The position numbers and the translations under genes are program-made. Below, one piece after another: positions 42,912 to 51,718 of a stretch of DNA of 64,000 nt (positions within the stretch are counted from its first letter, which is position 1; each line of letters begins with the position of its first letter). The stretch is from NCBI GenBank assembly GCA_964412455.1, contig CAYPOT010000003.1, positions 43,445 to 107,444 of the forward strand. The letters run 5' to 3'. The notes under the pieces were generated by a model. The model saw only the letters and a list, made by a program, of their open reading frames with translations, was not told where the DNA came from and made no database searches. The stretch is from JAAXXJ01 sp964412455. GTDB taxonomy: Bacteria > Nitrospirota > UBA9217.

Positions 42912-44489
42912 TCATCCCTTCTCCATCACGATCCTCTTCCGCCAGTTCTTTCCCTTCGCGGGAAAATCGATGCGATAGTGAGCGCCGACGCTGCCTTCGC
43001 GCAGGAGCGCCGAGCGGGTGATGAGCATGGCCACCGTGATCATGTTCTTGAGTTCGAGAACGGCCCGGTCTTGGGGCGGGTTCCTGATCATCCGGTCCCA
43101 CTCCCGGAGCTTTTTCATAGCCACCGCCAGGTCTTTCCCGTTCCGCACAATGCCCACGTTCTCCCACATCAATTTTTTCAACGATGTCCTGATATAATCA
43201 CTGTCCGATGCCGTAAAGACCCCCCCGCTCTTCTGTCTCGCCGCCGCCCCTGCGTGTACCGGGCGCTTCGGTTCCATTCCGTGCCTTGCCGCGTATCGCG
43301 CCGCCCCGAGGCCCGCACGTTCGCCATAGACCAATCCTTCCAGCAGGGAATTGCTTGCAAGGCGGTTCGCGCCGTGGACGCCGGTACAGGCCGTCTCTCC
43401 GGCGGCAAAGAGCCCGGGGATGGAGGTGGCGCCCCAGAGATCGGTCTTTACTCCGCCCATGATGTAGTGGGCGGCGGGGGAGACGGGGATGGGCGCTTTG
43501 GTGATGTCGATGCCGAAGCTTGTGCAGGTGCCGTAGATGCGTGGGAAGCGTTTGCGGAGGTACTCCGCGTTCAGGTGGGTCATGTCCAGGTACACATGGT
43601 CGGACCCGGTCGAGATCATTTCGGCGTGGATGGCGCGGGTGACCACGTCCCGCGGCGCAAGCTCCCGGGCGGGGTGGTAGGCATCCATGAAGCGGAGCCC
43701 GTGGACGTTCCGGAGCATGCCGCCCTCTCCCCGCATCGCTTCGGAGAGCAGGAACTGCGGCGCGCCGCGCAGGTAAAGCGCCGTGGGATGGAACTGGATG
43801 AGTTCCATATCGACGAGCGTTCCGCCGGCGCGCCATGCCATGGCAACGCCGTCACCAGTCGACACCGGAGGATTGGTCGTCCGCTCGAAGAGGCGTCCCG
43901 AACCGCCGGTGGCGAGAAGGACCGCCCGTGCGGAGACCATGAGCACTTTCCGGGCCTTCTGCTCGATGACGACGGCGCCCGTGCATCTGCCCTTGTCGAT
44001 GATGAGGTCCGCGGTGAAGGCGAAGTCGATCTTGGTCGCTTTTCCGGTCGAACGGACCTTGTCGGTGAGCACCCGCAGGATCTCATGGCCCGTTGAATCT
44101 CCCTGCGCGTGAAGGATCCGCCGCTTGCTGTGCGCCGCTTCCTGGGTGAACGCGAGCCTGGTGCCTTCCTGGTCGAACTCGGCCCCCCAGACGATGAGCT
44201 CACGGATGCGCATGGGCCCTTCCTCGACCAGGGTGCCGACCGCCTTCCGAATGCAGAGGCCGTCGCCTGCCTTGATGGTGTCATCGAAGTGGATGGAGAT
44301 CTCGTCCTCGTCGGACAGGGCCACGGCCACGCCGCCCTGGGCATACTCGGTGCTGCTCTCCGAGGGCGCGTCCTTGGTGACCACGAGGACCTCGCCGTTC
44401 CGCGCCAGTTCCACCGCGGCACGGAGGCCGGCGACACCGCCGCCGATGATGAGAAAGTCGGTCGAGATATGTTCGGTAGAGAAGTCCAT
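42912..44489 (-). CDS. nadB: L-aspartate oxidase
   Basis: 525 residues. FAD enzyme that turns L-aspartate to iminoaspartate, the first step of NAD synthesis; in anaerobes fumarate or another acceptor replaces O2. Motifs: IIGGGVAGLRAAVELA, SSTEYAQGGVAVAL, HFHPTALYL-equivalent (LIQFHPTALYLRG), and the SPAAHYIMGGVKTD ... GLFAAGETACTGVHGANRLASNSLLEGLVYG end region. No nadA or nadC is adjacent. Confidence 0.95.
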   Translation of the reverse strand: MDFSTEHISTDFLIIGGGVAGLRAAVELARNGEVLVVTKDAPSESSTEYAQGGVAVALSDEDEISIHFDDTIKAGDGLCIRKAVGTLVEEGPMRIRELIVWGAEFDQEGTRLAFTQEAAHSKRRILHAQGDSTGHEILRVLTDKVRSTGKATKIDFAFTADLIIDKGRCTGAVVIEQKARKVLMVSARAVLLATGGSGRLFERTTNPPVSTGDGVAMAWRAGGTLVDMELIQFHPTALYLRGAPQFLLSEAMRGEGGMLRNVHGLRFMDAYHPARELAPRDVVTRAIHAEMISTGSDHVYLDMTHLNAEYLRKRFPRIYGTCTSFGIDITKAPIPVSPAAHYIMGGVKTDLWGATSIPGLFAAGETACTGVHGANRLASNSLLEGLVYGERAGLGAARYAARHGMEPKRPVHAGAAARQKSGGVFTASDSDYIRTSLKKLMWENVGIVRNGKDLAVAMKKLREWDRMIRNPPQDRAVLELKNMITVAMLITRSALLREGSVGAHYRIDFPAKGKNWRKRIVMEKG

Positions 44490-44511
44490 GAGAATTCGGA
44501 ATGATGATCTT

Positions 44512-44569
44512 GTAGGGGCGGCCCTGCGTGGCCGCCCGGCTTAGGGCAACCACATAGGGTCGCCCCTAC
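44512..44569. repeat. GTAGGGGC inverted repeat, copy 1
   Basis: Starts gtaggggcggccc and ends gggtcgcccctac, with an inner pair cgtggccgcc / gggcaaccac. A second copy with the same plan is at 55129-55186. Of the type of dispersed palindromic repeats common in environmental genomes. Confidence 0.8.
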
Positions 44570-44578
44570 CGTGTTTGC

Positions 44579-45049
44579 TTACTGTCTTACCGGTGCCGGG
44601 TTCTCCGACGGGAGAAACATGTTCTTGCCGTCGATGGCGAGCAGTTTGTAGGTGCCGGGGTCGAAGACCAGGGTGACCCGGGCGCCATCCTTCACGATCC
44701 TGCCTCCCGTGGTCTGCCACTCCCCTTCCCAGGTGAACGTTGCCTTGATGTTCCCCTTGTCCTGGACCATGACGAGGATCTTGGTGAAGTGCAGCTTGAA
44801 ACGGATGGTCTGGTAGGTGGAGAATATCTTTTCCACCGACTTCCCTAATCCTTCCCGGTCGGGATAAGCGGTCGAGATCTTGTCCATGAACGAGTCGAGG
44901 TTGCGATTCTCGTAGGCGCCGGTCAGCTCACGCACCGCCGAGAGGGTGCTCTCGCCCTGGAGGCCGGCCGACCCGAGGGGGACCGTGCTGCACGCGGACA
45001 GGATGACGGTGAAGAAAATGATTACAAAAGCGGTCAATAAATGTTTCAT
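44579..45049 (-). CDS. predicted lipoprotein with SnoaL/NTF2-like fold
   Basis: 156 residues. Lipobox ILSACS. The mature part (AYENRNLDSFMDKISTAYPDREGLGKSVEKIF ... FKLHFTKILVMVQ) has the helix-then-strands order of NTF2-like proteins. Partner and role unknown. Convergent with nothing; it lies between nadB and uvrA in the same direction. Confidence 0.72.
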   Translation of the reverse strand: MKHLLTAFVIIFFTVILSACSTVPLGSAGLQGESTLSAVRELTGAYENRNLDSFMDKISTAYPDREGLGKSVEKIFSTYQTIRFKLHFTKILVMVQDKGNIKATFTWEGEWQTTGGRIVKDGARVTLVFDPGTYKLLAIDGKNMFLPSENPAPVRQ

Positions 45050-45222
45050 ACAAGCTCCTTACTTTAAAATGGTAATGTCAAAATCCTTTTCTACCGCAGA
45101 GGACACAGAGGTTGTGAATATCAAACCCCCTATACGCTCACTTCGAGAACAACATGGTTTCCTTCGCGACCCTCGCGCCTTCGCGGTTCAAGGATTTTCA
45201 GGATTATGGTCCCAAATTTTTT

Positions 45223-48027
45223 TCACAGGACCTTCTTCAGGAACTGCCCCGTATAGGACTGCCGCACACGCGCCACGTCATCGGGCGATCCCTCCGCCAC
45301 GATCTCTCCGCCCCGGTCGCCTCCCTCGGGTCCCAGGTCGATGATCCAGTCCGCAGTCTTGATGACGTCGAGGTTGTGTTCGATCACCACCACGGTGTTG
45401 CCGGAGTCCACGAGCCGCGCCAGCATGTCGAGGAGCTTCTGGGTGTCGGCAAAGTGGAGGCCCGTGGTGGGCTCATCGAGGATATACAGTGTCCGTCCGG
45501 TCGCCCGGCGGGAAAGCTCCTTCGAGAGCTTCACGCGCTGGGATTCGCCGCCCGAGAGCGTGGTGGCGGACTGTCCCAGGGTGATGTAGCCGAGACCGAC
45601 ATCGAGGAGCGTCTGGAGCTTTGAGCGCACCGGAGGGATGTTCTGGAAGAAGTCGAAAGCCTGTTCCACGGTCATGGCCAGGACCTCCGCGATGCTCTTC
45701 CCTTTGTACTTGATGTCGAGCGTTTCGCGATTGTACCGGGAGCCGTGGCAGACGTCGCAGGTCACGTACACATCGGGCAGGAAGTGCATTTCGATCTTGA
45801 TGAGCCCGTCGCCTTCGCAGGCTTCGCACCGCCCGCCTTTGACGTTGAAGCTGTACCTGCCTGCCTTGTACCCGCGGACCCGTGACTCCGGCAGCTGGGT
45901 GAAGAGGTCGCGGATAGGTCCGAAGGCGCCGGTGTAGGTGGCCGGGTTCGAACGCGGCGTCCTGCCGATGGGCGACTGGTCGATGTCGATGACCTTGTCG
46001 ATGTGTTCCAGCCCCTTGATGTCGCCGTGCTTGCCCGCTCGTTCGGTGGAGTGGTAGATCCGCTGGGCGAGCGCGCGGTACAGGATGTCCACGACGAGCG
46101 TGCTTTTCCCCGAGCCCGAGACGCCGGTGACGCAGGTGAGGACGGCGAGCGGGAACTTGACCGAAAGGTCCTTCAGGTTGTTCTCGACGGCGCCCACGAC
46201 GGTGATGTATTTCTCCGCTTTCCTTCGTTCCCGCGGAACGGCTATGGTAAGCGTTCCCGCAAGATACTGGCCGGTGAGCGAGCGGGGATTCATTTCGATC
46301 TCGGCGGGCGTCCCCTCGGCGATGACCTCGCCGCCGTGGACGCCGGCGCCGGGCCCCATGTCGATGACGCGGTCCGCCATGCGGATCGTCTCTTCGTCAT
46401 GCTCCACGACGAGCACGGTATTCCCCAGGTCCCGCAGCCGGATCAACGTATCCAGGAGCCTGCGGTTGTCGCGCTGGTGCAGGCCGATGGAGGGCTCGTC
46501 GAGGATGTATAGCACGCCCACAAGGGACGAGCCGATCTGCGTGGCGAGCCGGATGCGCTGGCCTTCGCCGCCGGAGAGGGTGGCCGCGCCGCGGTCCAGC
46601 GTCAGGTAGTCGAGCCCCACGTGCACCATGAACCCGAGGCGCTCCCGGATCTCCTTCAGGATGCGTTTCGCGATGACCGTTTCCTTTTCGGTGAGCGAAA
46701 GGTCCGTGAAAAATTCCAACGACCGCTTCACGCTCATCTTTGTTATGTCGGCGATGTTCAGTCCCGCCACCTTGATCGCCAGCGATTCCTTGCGGAGGCG
46801 GCTCCCGCCGCAGTCCGGGCAGGCCTGGTAGTTCATGTACTGCTCCATCTCCCACTGGGTGGCGAACGAGTCGGTCTCATCGTACCGCCGCTTGAGATTG
46901 GGGATGATGCCTTCGAAGGACTTGCAGGCGGTGCGGGAGGCAGGCCTCGGGAAGAGCGCCCGGCTGCCTTCCTCGCCGATGCCGAAGAGCAGGGCCTTGA
47001 GCTGCAACGGCTTCAGCTCCTTGACCGGACTGTTCACGTCGAAGCCGCAGGTCACGGCGATGGACTGGAGCTGTTCGTAATGGTGGACCGACGTGCGTTT
47101 TGCCCAGGGCTTGATGGCCCCCTCCCGGATGGACATGTTCTTGTTCGGGATGATGAGCTCCGGGTCGAATTCGAGCAGCCCGCCCAGGCCGTCGCAGGTA
47201 GGGCAGGCGCCCTGGGGGCTGTTGAAGGAGAACGTGTTGGGGGCGATCTCGGGGTAGCTGATGCCGTCCACGATGCACGAGAGCTTTTCGCTGTACAGAA
47301 GATCCTGCTTCTTGTCGACGAGGTTGATGAGCACGAGGCCGTCGGCCTGCTTCAGCGCCGCTTCGACGCTTTCCGCGAGCCGCCGCTCGATGCCGGGTTT
47401 GACCACGAGACGGTCGATGATGATCTCGATGTTGTGCTTCTTCTTCTTGTCCATGGGCACTGGCTCGGCGAGCTCTTTGAGCTCTCCGTCCACCCGCGCC
47501 CGGATATAGCCCGAGGCCGCCGCGGCCATCAGTTCCTTCCGGTACTCGCCCTTGCGGCCGCGCACGATGGGTGCCAGGACCTGGATGCGTGTGTCCGTGG
47601 GCAGTGCCATTACGGCGTCGGTGATCTGCTGGACGGTCTGCGCCGCGATCTCCCTGCCGCACTGGTAGCAGTAGGGCTTGCCGATGCGCGCGAAGAGAAG
47701 CCGGAGATAATCGTAGATCTCCGTCACCGTGCCGACGGTGGAGCGGGGGTTCTTGCTGGTGGTCTTCTGCTCGATGGCGATGGCCGGGGAAAGGCCGTCG
47801 ATGGAGTCTACATCCGGTTTGTCCATCTGGCCCAGGAACTGGCGGGCGTAGGCCGACAGGCTCTCGACGTACCGGCGCTGACCCTCGGCGTAGATGGTGT
47901 CGAAGGCGAGCGACGACTTGCCGGACCCCGACAGGCCCGTGATGACGACGAGCTTGTCCCTCGGGATCTCAAGGTCGATGTTCTTGAGATTGTGCTGGCG
48001 GCAGCCTTTGAGGATGATCTTGTCCAT
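45223..48027 (-). CDS. uvrA: excinuclease ABC subunit A
   Basis: 934 residues, standard length. DNA damage-recognition ATPase of nucleotide excision repair. Two ABC units: Walker A GLSGSGKSSLAF and GVSGSGKSTLVV, signatures ATLSGGEGQR and TTLSGGESQR, Walker B region LYILDEP twice. Zinc modules in CPTCDGLGG ... YQACPDCGGSR and CEACEGDGLI ... CDVCHGSRYN. Own promoter upstream. Confidence 0.97.
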   Translation of the reverse strand: MDKIILKGCRQHNLKNIDLEIPRDKLVVITGLSGSGKSSLAFDTIYAEGQRRYVESLSAYARQFLGQMDKPDVDSIDGLSPAIAIEQKTTSKNPRSTVGTVTEIYDYLRLLFARIGKPYCYQCGREIAAQTVQQITDAVMALPTDTRIQVLAPIVRGRKGEYRKELMAAAASGYIRARVDGELKELAEPVPMDKKKKHNIEIIIDRLVVKPGIERRLAESVEAALKQADGLVLINLVDKKQDLLYSEKLSCIVDGISYPEIAPNTFSFNSPQGACPTCDGLGGLLEFDPELIIPNKNMSIREGAIKPWAKRTSVHHYEQLQSIAVTCGFDVNSPVKELKPLQLKALLFGIGEEGSRALFPRPASRTACKSFEGIIPNLKRRYDETDSFATQWEMEQYMNYQACPDCGGSRLRKESLAIKVAGLNIADITKMSVKRSLEFFTDLSLTEKETVIAKRILKEIRERLGFMVHVGLDYLTLDRGAATLSGGEGQRIRLATQIGSSLVGVLYILDEPSIGLHQRDNRRLLDTLIRLRDLGNTVLVVEHDEETIRMADRVIDMGPGAGVHGGEVIAEGTPAEIEMNPRSLTGQYLAGTLTIAVPRERRKAEKYITVVGAVENNLKDLSVKFPLAVLTCVTGVSGSGKSTLVVDILYRALAQRIYHSTERAGKHGDIKGLEHIDKVIDIDQSPIGRTPRSNPATYTGAFGPIRDLFTQLPESRVRGYKAGRYSFNVKGGRCEACEGDGLIKIEMHFLPDVYVTCDVCHGSRYNRETLDIKYKGKSIAEVLAMTVEQAFDFFQNIPPVRSKLQTLLDVGLGYITLGQSATTLSGGESQRVKLSKELSRRATGRTLYILDEPTTGLHFADTQKLLDMLARLVDSGNTVVVIEHNLDVIKTADWIIDLGPEGGDRGGEIVAEGSPDDVARVRQSYTGQFLKKVL

Positions 48028-48059
48028 AGTGTTCCTGAGCAGTTTCAGGCGGAATTAAA

Positions 48060-48089
48060 ATTATACTCCCAGAAGGGCGGCTGAGTAAA
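48060..48089 (-). promoter_or_regulatory. promoter of uvrA
   Basis: On the minus strand, -35 TTTACT (complement of 48084-48089), 18 bases, -10 TATAAT (complement of 48060-48065), giving a leader of about 25 bases. No LexA-type box was recognised. Confidence 0.6.
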
Positions 48090-48166
48090 GGATTTTGTAC
48101 TGTGAACCGGTAGCCAAAAGAGGGAACGAGGATGGGTCCTCGTACATCAAGAAGAAGGGTAACCGG

Positions 48167-48325
48167 GCCCTTGCCCATGACATGAACATCGAGACGGTGG
48201 CTGAGGGCGTGGAAACACAGAAACAGCCGGAGCACATTGAATCGCTGAACGGTGCCTATTGGCAGGGGTTCCTGTTTTCGAAGCCCGTGAAGAGCGAAGA
48301 AGCGCAGGCGCTGATCGTGGTGTAG
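48167..48325 (+). pseudogene. C-terminal fragment of an EAL-domain c-di-GMP phosphodiesterase
   Basis: Reads ALAHDMNIETVAEGVET, then HIESLNGAYWQGFLFSKPV, the last part of an EAL domain (AEGVET and the G-x-QGFLFSKP end). The catalytic part is absent and the upstream sequence in frame is unrelated. It borders the defence island, so it probably marks a recombination point. Confidence 0.75.
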
Positions 48326-48408
48326 GGGGGGCTTCTGCAAGGTTCTTTCCCCCTTGGTCGCTGTTTTCCTGCTTGCCATTTTCCCGTAACTGTACTACTC
48401 TCCTTTGT

Positions 48409-48570
48409 ATGAGCGCTTCGAAGAGCCAGCTCAAGACCCCCTGCCCACCTGAAGTCCTCCGCCTCGTAGAGAACTTTCACAATCACATTGACGTTTACAC
48501 GTCTGGCAAGTACAACGAGGCCGAGCTACGGCAGGAGTATGTTAACCCACTCTTCTTACACCAAAGCTAA
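48409..48570 (+). pseudogene. N-terminal fragment of a type II (Eco57I/TaqI-like) restriction-modification enzyme
   Basis: 53 codons from ATG 48409: LRLVENFHNHIDVYTSGKYNEAELRQEYVNPLF is the start typical of type IIG-like restriction enzymes (normally continuing EALGWDV). It breaks off at NPLF; the next bases belong to another gene. So the restriction gene is deleted and fused to foreign sequence at about 48553. Confidence 0.6.
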
Positions 48571-48643
48571 GGCGATGAGTAATGAAATGGGCTATCACCG
48601 GATAGATAAAGCAGTGAAAGAATTTGAGGAGAAATTGAAGTAA
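48557..48643 (+). pseudogene. 3' tail of a lost TPR gene, paralogous to the end of the downstream TPR gene
   Basis: In frame it reads YTKAKAMSNEMGYHRIDKAV, then KEFEEKLK and TAA. This matches the last 28 residues of the TPR protein ending at 51488 (YTKAKAMINGMGYHRRDKDM, KEIEALLE) at about 18 of 28 positions. Its stop TAA overlaps the start of the next gene in a TAATG, so an upstream copy of a STAND-TPR gene was once coupled to the present one. Confidence 0.7.
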
Positions 48644-50463
48644 TGGCTAAGGAGAGACTAAAGGTATTTATCAGCTACAGTCACGAATCCGAAGAGCATA
48701 AAGATCGTGTGCTCAAGCTCAGCGATCAGTTATGCAATGACGGTATTGATTGCGAGCTTGATCAGTACCACATTTCTCCACCTGAAGGCTGGCCAAGGTG
48801 GTGTTCTAAGCAGGTTGCAGGCAGCACGTTTGTACTTGTAGTCTGCACGAAAACTTACCTTGATCGTTTTAATATCGCGGCTCCGGCCGGTACTGGTAAG
48901 GGTGTCAAGTCCGAAGGGTATATCATCACACAAGAACTATACGATAGCGACACACTAAATACGAAGTTTATTCCTGCTATTTTCTCCAAGGAAGATGAAG
49001 CGTTTATCCCCAAACAGATAAAAGGCTCTTCTATTTATATCTTGGATAATGAAGATGGGTATAAAGACCTTTATCGTCACCTCACCGGTCAACACGCGGT
49101 TCCCAAGCCTGAAATAGGACCAGTAAAAGACCTGCCTCTCAAAGAACGTAAGATGTTCTTCGGCAATACAAAAGGCGTCGAGCTTTCTGCAACACCGCAA
49201 CCACGCATTTTCGTTTCCAAACTTCCAATAACAGGGGCAAGGCTTTTCGGTCGAGAACATGAACTTGCCCTACTTGATAGAGCATGGGCAGACCATCAAA
49301 GCAATATTGTCTGTTTCAGCGCGATGGGCGGTGCCGGTAAGACTTCCCTTGTGAAAAACTGGCTTAACACTTTATCTCATGACAATTATCGAGGAGCGGC
49401 ACGCGTATACGCGTGGTCCTTTTACAGCCAAGGGATGAGGGAGGGAACGCAGGCATCCGCAGACGAGTTCTTCGATCATGCACTCCGATGGTTCGGTTAT
49501 TCAGGACCGCCTATAAAGTCTGAGTGGGAGAAGGGTGAAACGCTCAGCGAACTGATTAAGAAACAACGAACGCTTCTTGTAATAGACGGCTTGGAGCCGC
49601 TCCAATATCCTCCTGGCGCAATGCAGGGCCGGCTAAAGGATCAGGGTCTTCAGTCATTACTATGCGAGCTTGCCTCTCAGAATAACGGTCTATGTATCAT
49701 TACAACGCGTATACCGATCGCGGATATCGAAGACTATAAAGTAACGGTTCAAGAAGTTCCGCTTGAACACCTTTCGGCCGCAGCCGGAGCACAAATGCTT
49801 GGCGCAATGGGTGTGAAAGGCACGGATGAAGAACTCAAGCAGGCAACGGCAGAATTTAAGGGTCATGCCCTTGCCCTGACCCTGCTGGGAAGCTATCTGT
49901 CGGCTGTACATGATGGCGACATAAGAAAGCGCGACCTTATTCCGCAACTGACCGCGGATGAAGAAAAAGGCGGACATGCCAAACGTGTCATGGCGTCTTA
50001 CGTAAAATGGCTTGTGAGCACGCCGGAGTTGAATATGCTTTTTCTCATGGGTCTTTTCGACAGACCGGCGCCTGGATGCGCGATTGCCGCACTTAGAGCA
50101 AAACCACCGATAAATAATTTGACTGGTGCAATATGCAAACTCCGGGATGATCAATGGCAGTTCGCGGTCAAGCACCTGAGAGACCTGCGCTTGCTCGATG
50201 AAAAGGACGAAAGGAACGCTGAAACGCTTGATTGCCATCCATTTGTAAGAGAATATTTCGGCGATCGTTTGAGACAGAAACACCCGATTGCTTGGAAGAA
50301 GGCCCATAGCCGGTTGTATGAGCATTTTAAAGTGCAAGCCCCAGAGTTACCGAATGCATTGGAGCATTGGAGGAGATGGCTCCGCTTTTTTCAGCAGTGG
50401 CCCACGGCTGCGCTGCCGGGAGGCATCAAGAGGCGTTGGAAGAGGTCTTTGAGAAGCGAATAA
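48643..50463 (+). CDS. SEFIR-STAND NTPase, front part of a frameshifted defence protein
   Basis: 606 codons. Residues 1 to about 155 are a SEFIR (TIR-related) domain: VFISYSHESEEHKDRVL, DGIDCELDQYHISPPEGWPRW, FVLVVCTKTYLDRF. Residues about 195-480 are a STAND/NB-ARC NTPase: FGREHEL, Walker A GGAGKTSLV, Walker B LLVIDGLEPLQ, sensor CIITTRIP, GHALALTLLGSYL (GxP-like helix). Family knowledge: SEFIR proteins with STAND modules are antiphage abortive-infection proteins, and bacterial SEFIR domains can deplete NAD. The last 30 residues (HWRRWLRFFQQWPTAAL ...) are out of frame: an 8-bp tandem duplication at 50357-50372 shifts into a new frame and TAA at 50461. The rest of the protein is encoded at 50367-51488. 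Confidence 0.85.
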   Translation: MAKERLKVFISYSHESEEHKDRVLKLSDQLCNDGIDCELDQYHISPPEGWPRWCSKQVAGSTFVLVVCTKTYLDRFNIAAPAGTGKGVKSEGYIITQELYDSDTLNTKFIPAIFSKEDEAFIPKQIKGSSIYILDNEDGYKDLYRHLTGQHAVPKPEIGPVKDLPLKERKMFFGNTKGVELSATPQPRIFVSKLPITGARLFGREHELALLDRAWADHQSNIVCFSAMGGAGKTSLVKNWLNTLSHDNYRGAARVYAWSFYSQGMREGTQASADEFFDHALRWFGYSGPPIKSEWEKGETLSELIKKQRTLLVIDGLEPLQYPPGAMQGRLKDQGLQSLLCELASQNNGLCIITTRIPIADIEDYKVTVQEVPLEHLSAAAGAQMLGAMGVKGTDEELKQATAEFKGHALALTLLGSYLSAVHDGDIRKRDLIPQLTADEEKGGHAKRVMASYVKWLVSTPELNMLFLMGLFDRPAPGCAIAALRAKPPINNLTGAICKLRDDQWQFAVKHLRDLRLLDEKDERNAETLDCHPFVREYFGDRLRQKHPIAWKKAHSRLYEHFKVQAPELPNALEHWRRWLRFFQQWPTAALPGGIKRRWKRSLRSE

Positions 50464-51488
50464 GCAGGCGTCGTGAAGCCTTTATTGTCCATAAACTCGG
50501 TGCTTTCGGTGCAACCCTTTCTTGCTTATCATACTTCTTTGAAACACAATGGCATACACCCGCTGTTGGTCTTACTGAAACAGCCAAGGAGATGGTTTTG
50601 AATCGGGTGGGTTTTACTCTCCACGCACTTGGTCGGCTAACAGAGGCGGTCGAGCCGCTGCAGACTGCCATTGAGATGAGTGTTGCACAAGACAACTGGA
50701 TTGAAGCTGCAATAAGCACCATCAATCTTAGCCAACTATTCCTTGCCAGCGGTCAAGTGGATAAGGGCGTTGATTATGCGGAAAAAGGTGTGGGCTATGC
50801 GGACAAGAGTGGAGACGGCTTCAAGATAATGGCCAGTCGGGCAGCATATGCCGTCGCTTTGCATCAAGCCGGCCGCTTTGATGAGGCAGAAAGACTCTTC
50901 CATAAGGCGGAGGAGATGAAAGAGAAGGGTCAGCCTCAATTTCCCCGGCTCTATTCTCTCCAAGGTTTTTTATATTGCGATCTCCTCCTTGAAAAGGAAA
51001 ATTACCAAGACGTGTTGGAAAGGGCGCGGCAGACGCTGGAATTGGCTTCCAAAGAAAATTGGCTACTCGATATAGCCCTTGATAATCTCTCCCTTGGCCG
51101 TGGCCATCTGCTTAAGATCTTGAAAGATGGCGGCATGGATTATTCCGAAGCTGAGAAGCATTTGAACAAAGCGGTTGAAGGTTTGCGTAAGGCGGGTCAA
51201 CAGGATGAATTGCCTCGTGGCCTTCTCGTCCGATCTGAATTGTTCCGCATCCAAAAGGCATTCACTGAGGCCCACCATGACCTTGACGAGGCCATGACTA
51301 TTGCCATACGCAGTGGCATGGGGCTACGCGAAGCCGATTGTCATTTGGAATACACGCGTCTCTATCTTGCGGAAAGCGACAAAGAAAAAGCGCGTGAGCA
51401 CTACACCAAAGCAAAGGCAATGATTAATGGAATGGGCTATCATCGGCGGGATAAAGATATGAAGGAAATTGAGGCGCTTCTGGAATGA
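50367..51488 (+). CDS. TPR part of the SEFIR-STAND protein, separated by frameshift
   Basis: 373 codons open from TTG 50367, without a ribosome-binding site. It continues the protein above: removing one of the two CATTGGAG copies joins NALE with EMAPLFSAVAHGCAAGRHQEALEEV, the usual continuation. The remainder is a run of TPR helices (about 8 repeats: LNRVGFTLHALGRLTEAVEPL, ISTINLSQLFLASGQVDKGVDYAEKGV, VALHQAGRFDEAERLFHKAEEM). In STAND proteins this is the sensor for an invader. Whether the cell makes the full protein (after frame restoration) or only the front part cannot be told. Confidence 0.82.
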   Translation: MEEMAPLFSAVAHGCAAGRHQEALEEVFEKRISRRREAFIVHKLGAFGATLSCLSYFFETQWHTPAVGLTETAKEMVLNRVGFTLHALGRLTEAVEPLQTAIEMSVAQDNWIEAAISTINLSQLFLASGQVDKGVDYAEKGVGYADKSGDGFKIMASRAAYAVALHQAGRFDEAERLFHKAEEMKEKGQPQFPRLYSLQGFLYCDLLLEKENYQDVLERARQTLELASKENWLLDIALDNLSLGRGHLLKILKDGGMDYSEAEKHLNKAVEGLRKAGQQDELPRGLLVRSELFRIQKAFTEAHHDLDEAMTIAIRSGMGLREADCHLEYTRLYLAESDKEKAREHYTKAKAMINGMGYHRRDKDMKEIEALLE

Positions 51489-51683
51489 AAAAATCGGATA
51501 ACCACAATGGGGTGGTCGCCAGCACGATGTTGTTGCATTTGCTTAATTGTAGATCTGATCAATGGCTGCTATTAATTGATGTCGGGTAGGGGTCAGTGGC
51601 CCCGACTGACAAGCGGTTTAGGAAACCGCGTATCAGGTGTTCGCCACGGTCTTCCGGGGCTGTTGACTGAGATGCTGTTTCAC

Positions 51684-51713
51684 TTGCTCATACGCGCGGG
51701 GATGGGATATAAT
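51684..51713 (+). promoter_or_regulatory. promoter of the DUF488 gene, possibly leaderless
   Basis: Consensus -10 TATAAT at 51708-51713, 18 bases downstream of a weak -35 TTGCTC (51684-51689). The ATG is at 51719, five bases after the -10, so transcription would begin at or just beside the start codon. No Shine-Dalgarno sequence is present. Confidence 0.45.
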
Positions 51714-51718
51714 TAATC

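Noticed and set aside
46621..48084. 487-codon plus-strand frame opposite uvrA
   Set aside because: Antisense shadow of uvrA; no ribosome-binding site or family features.
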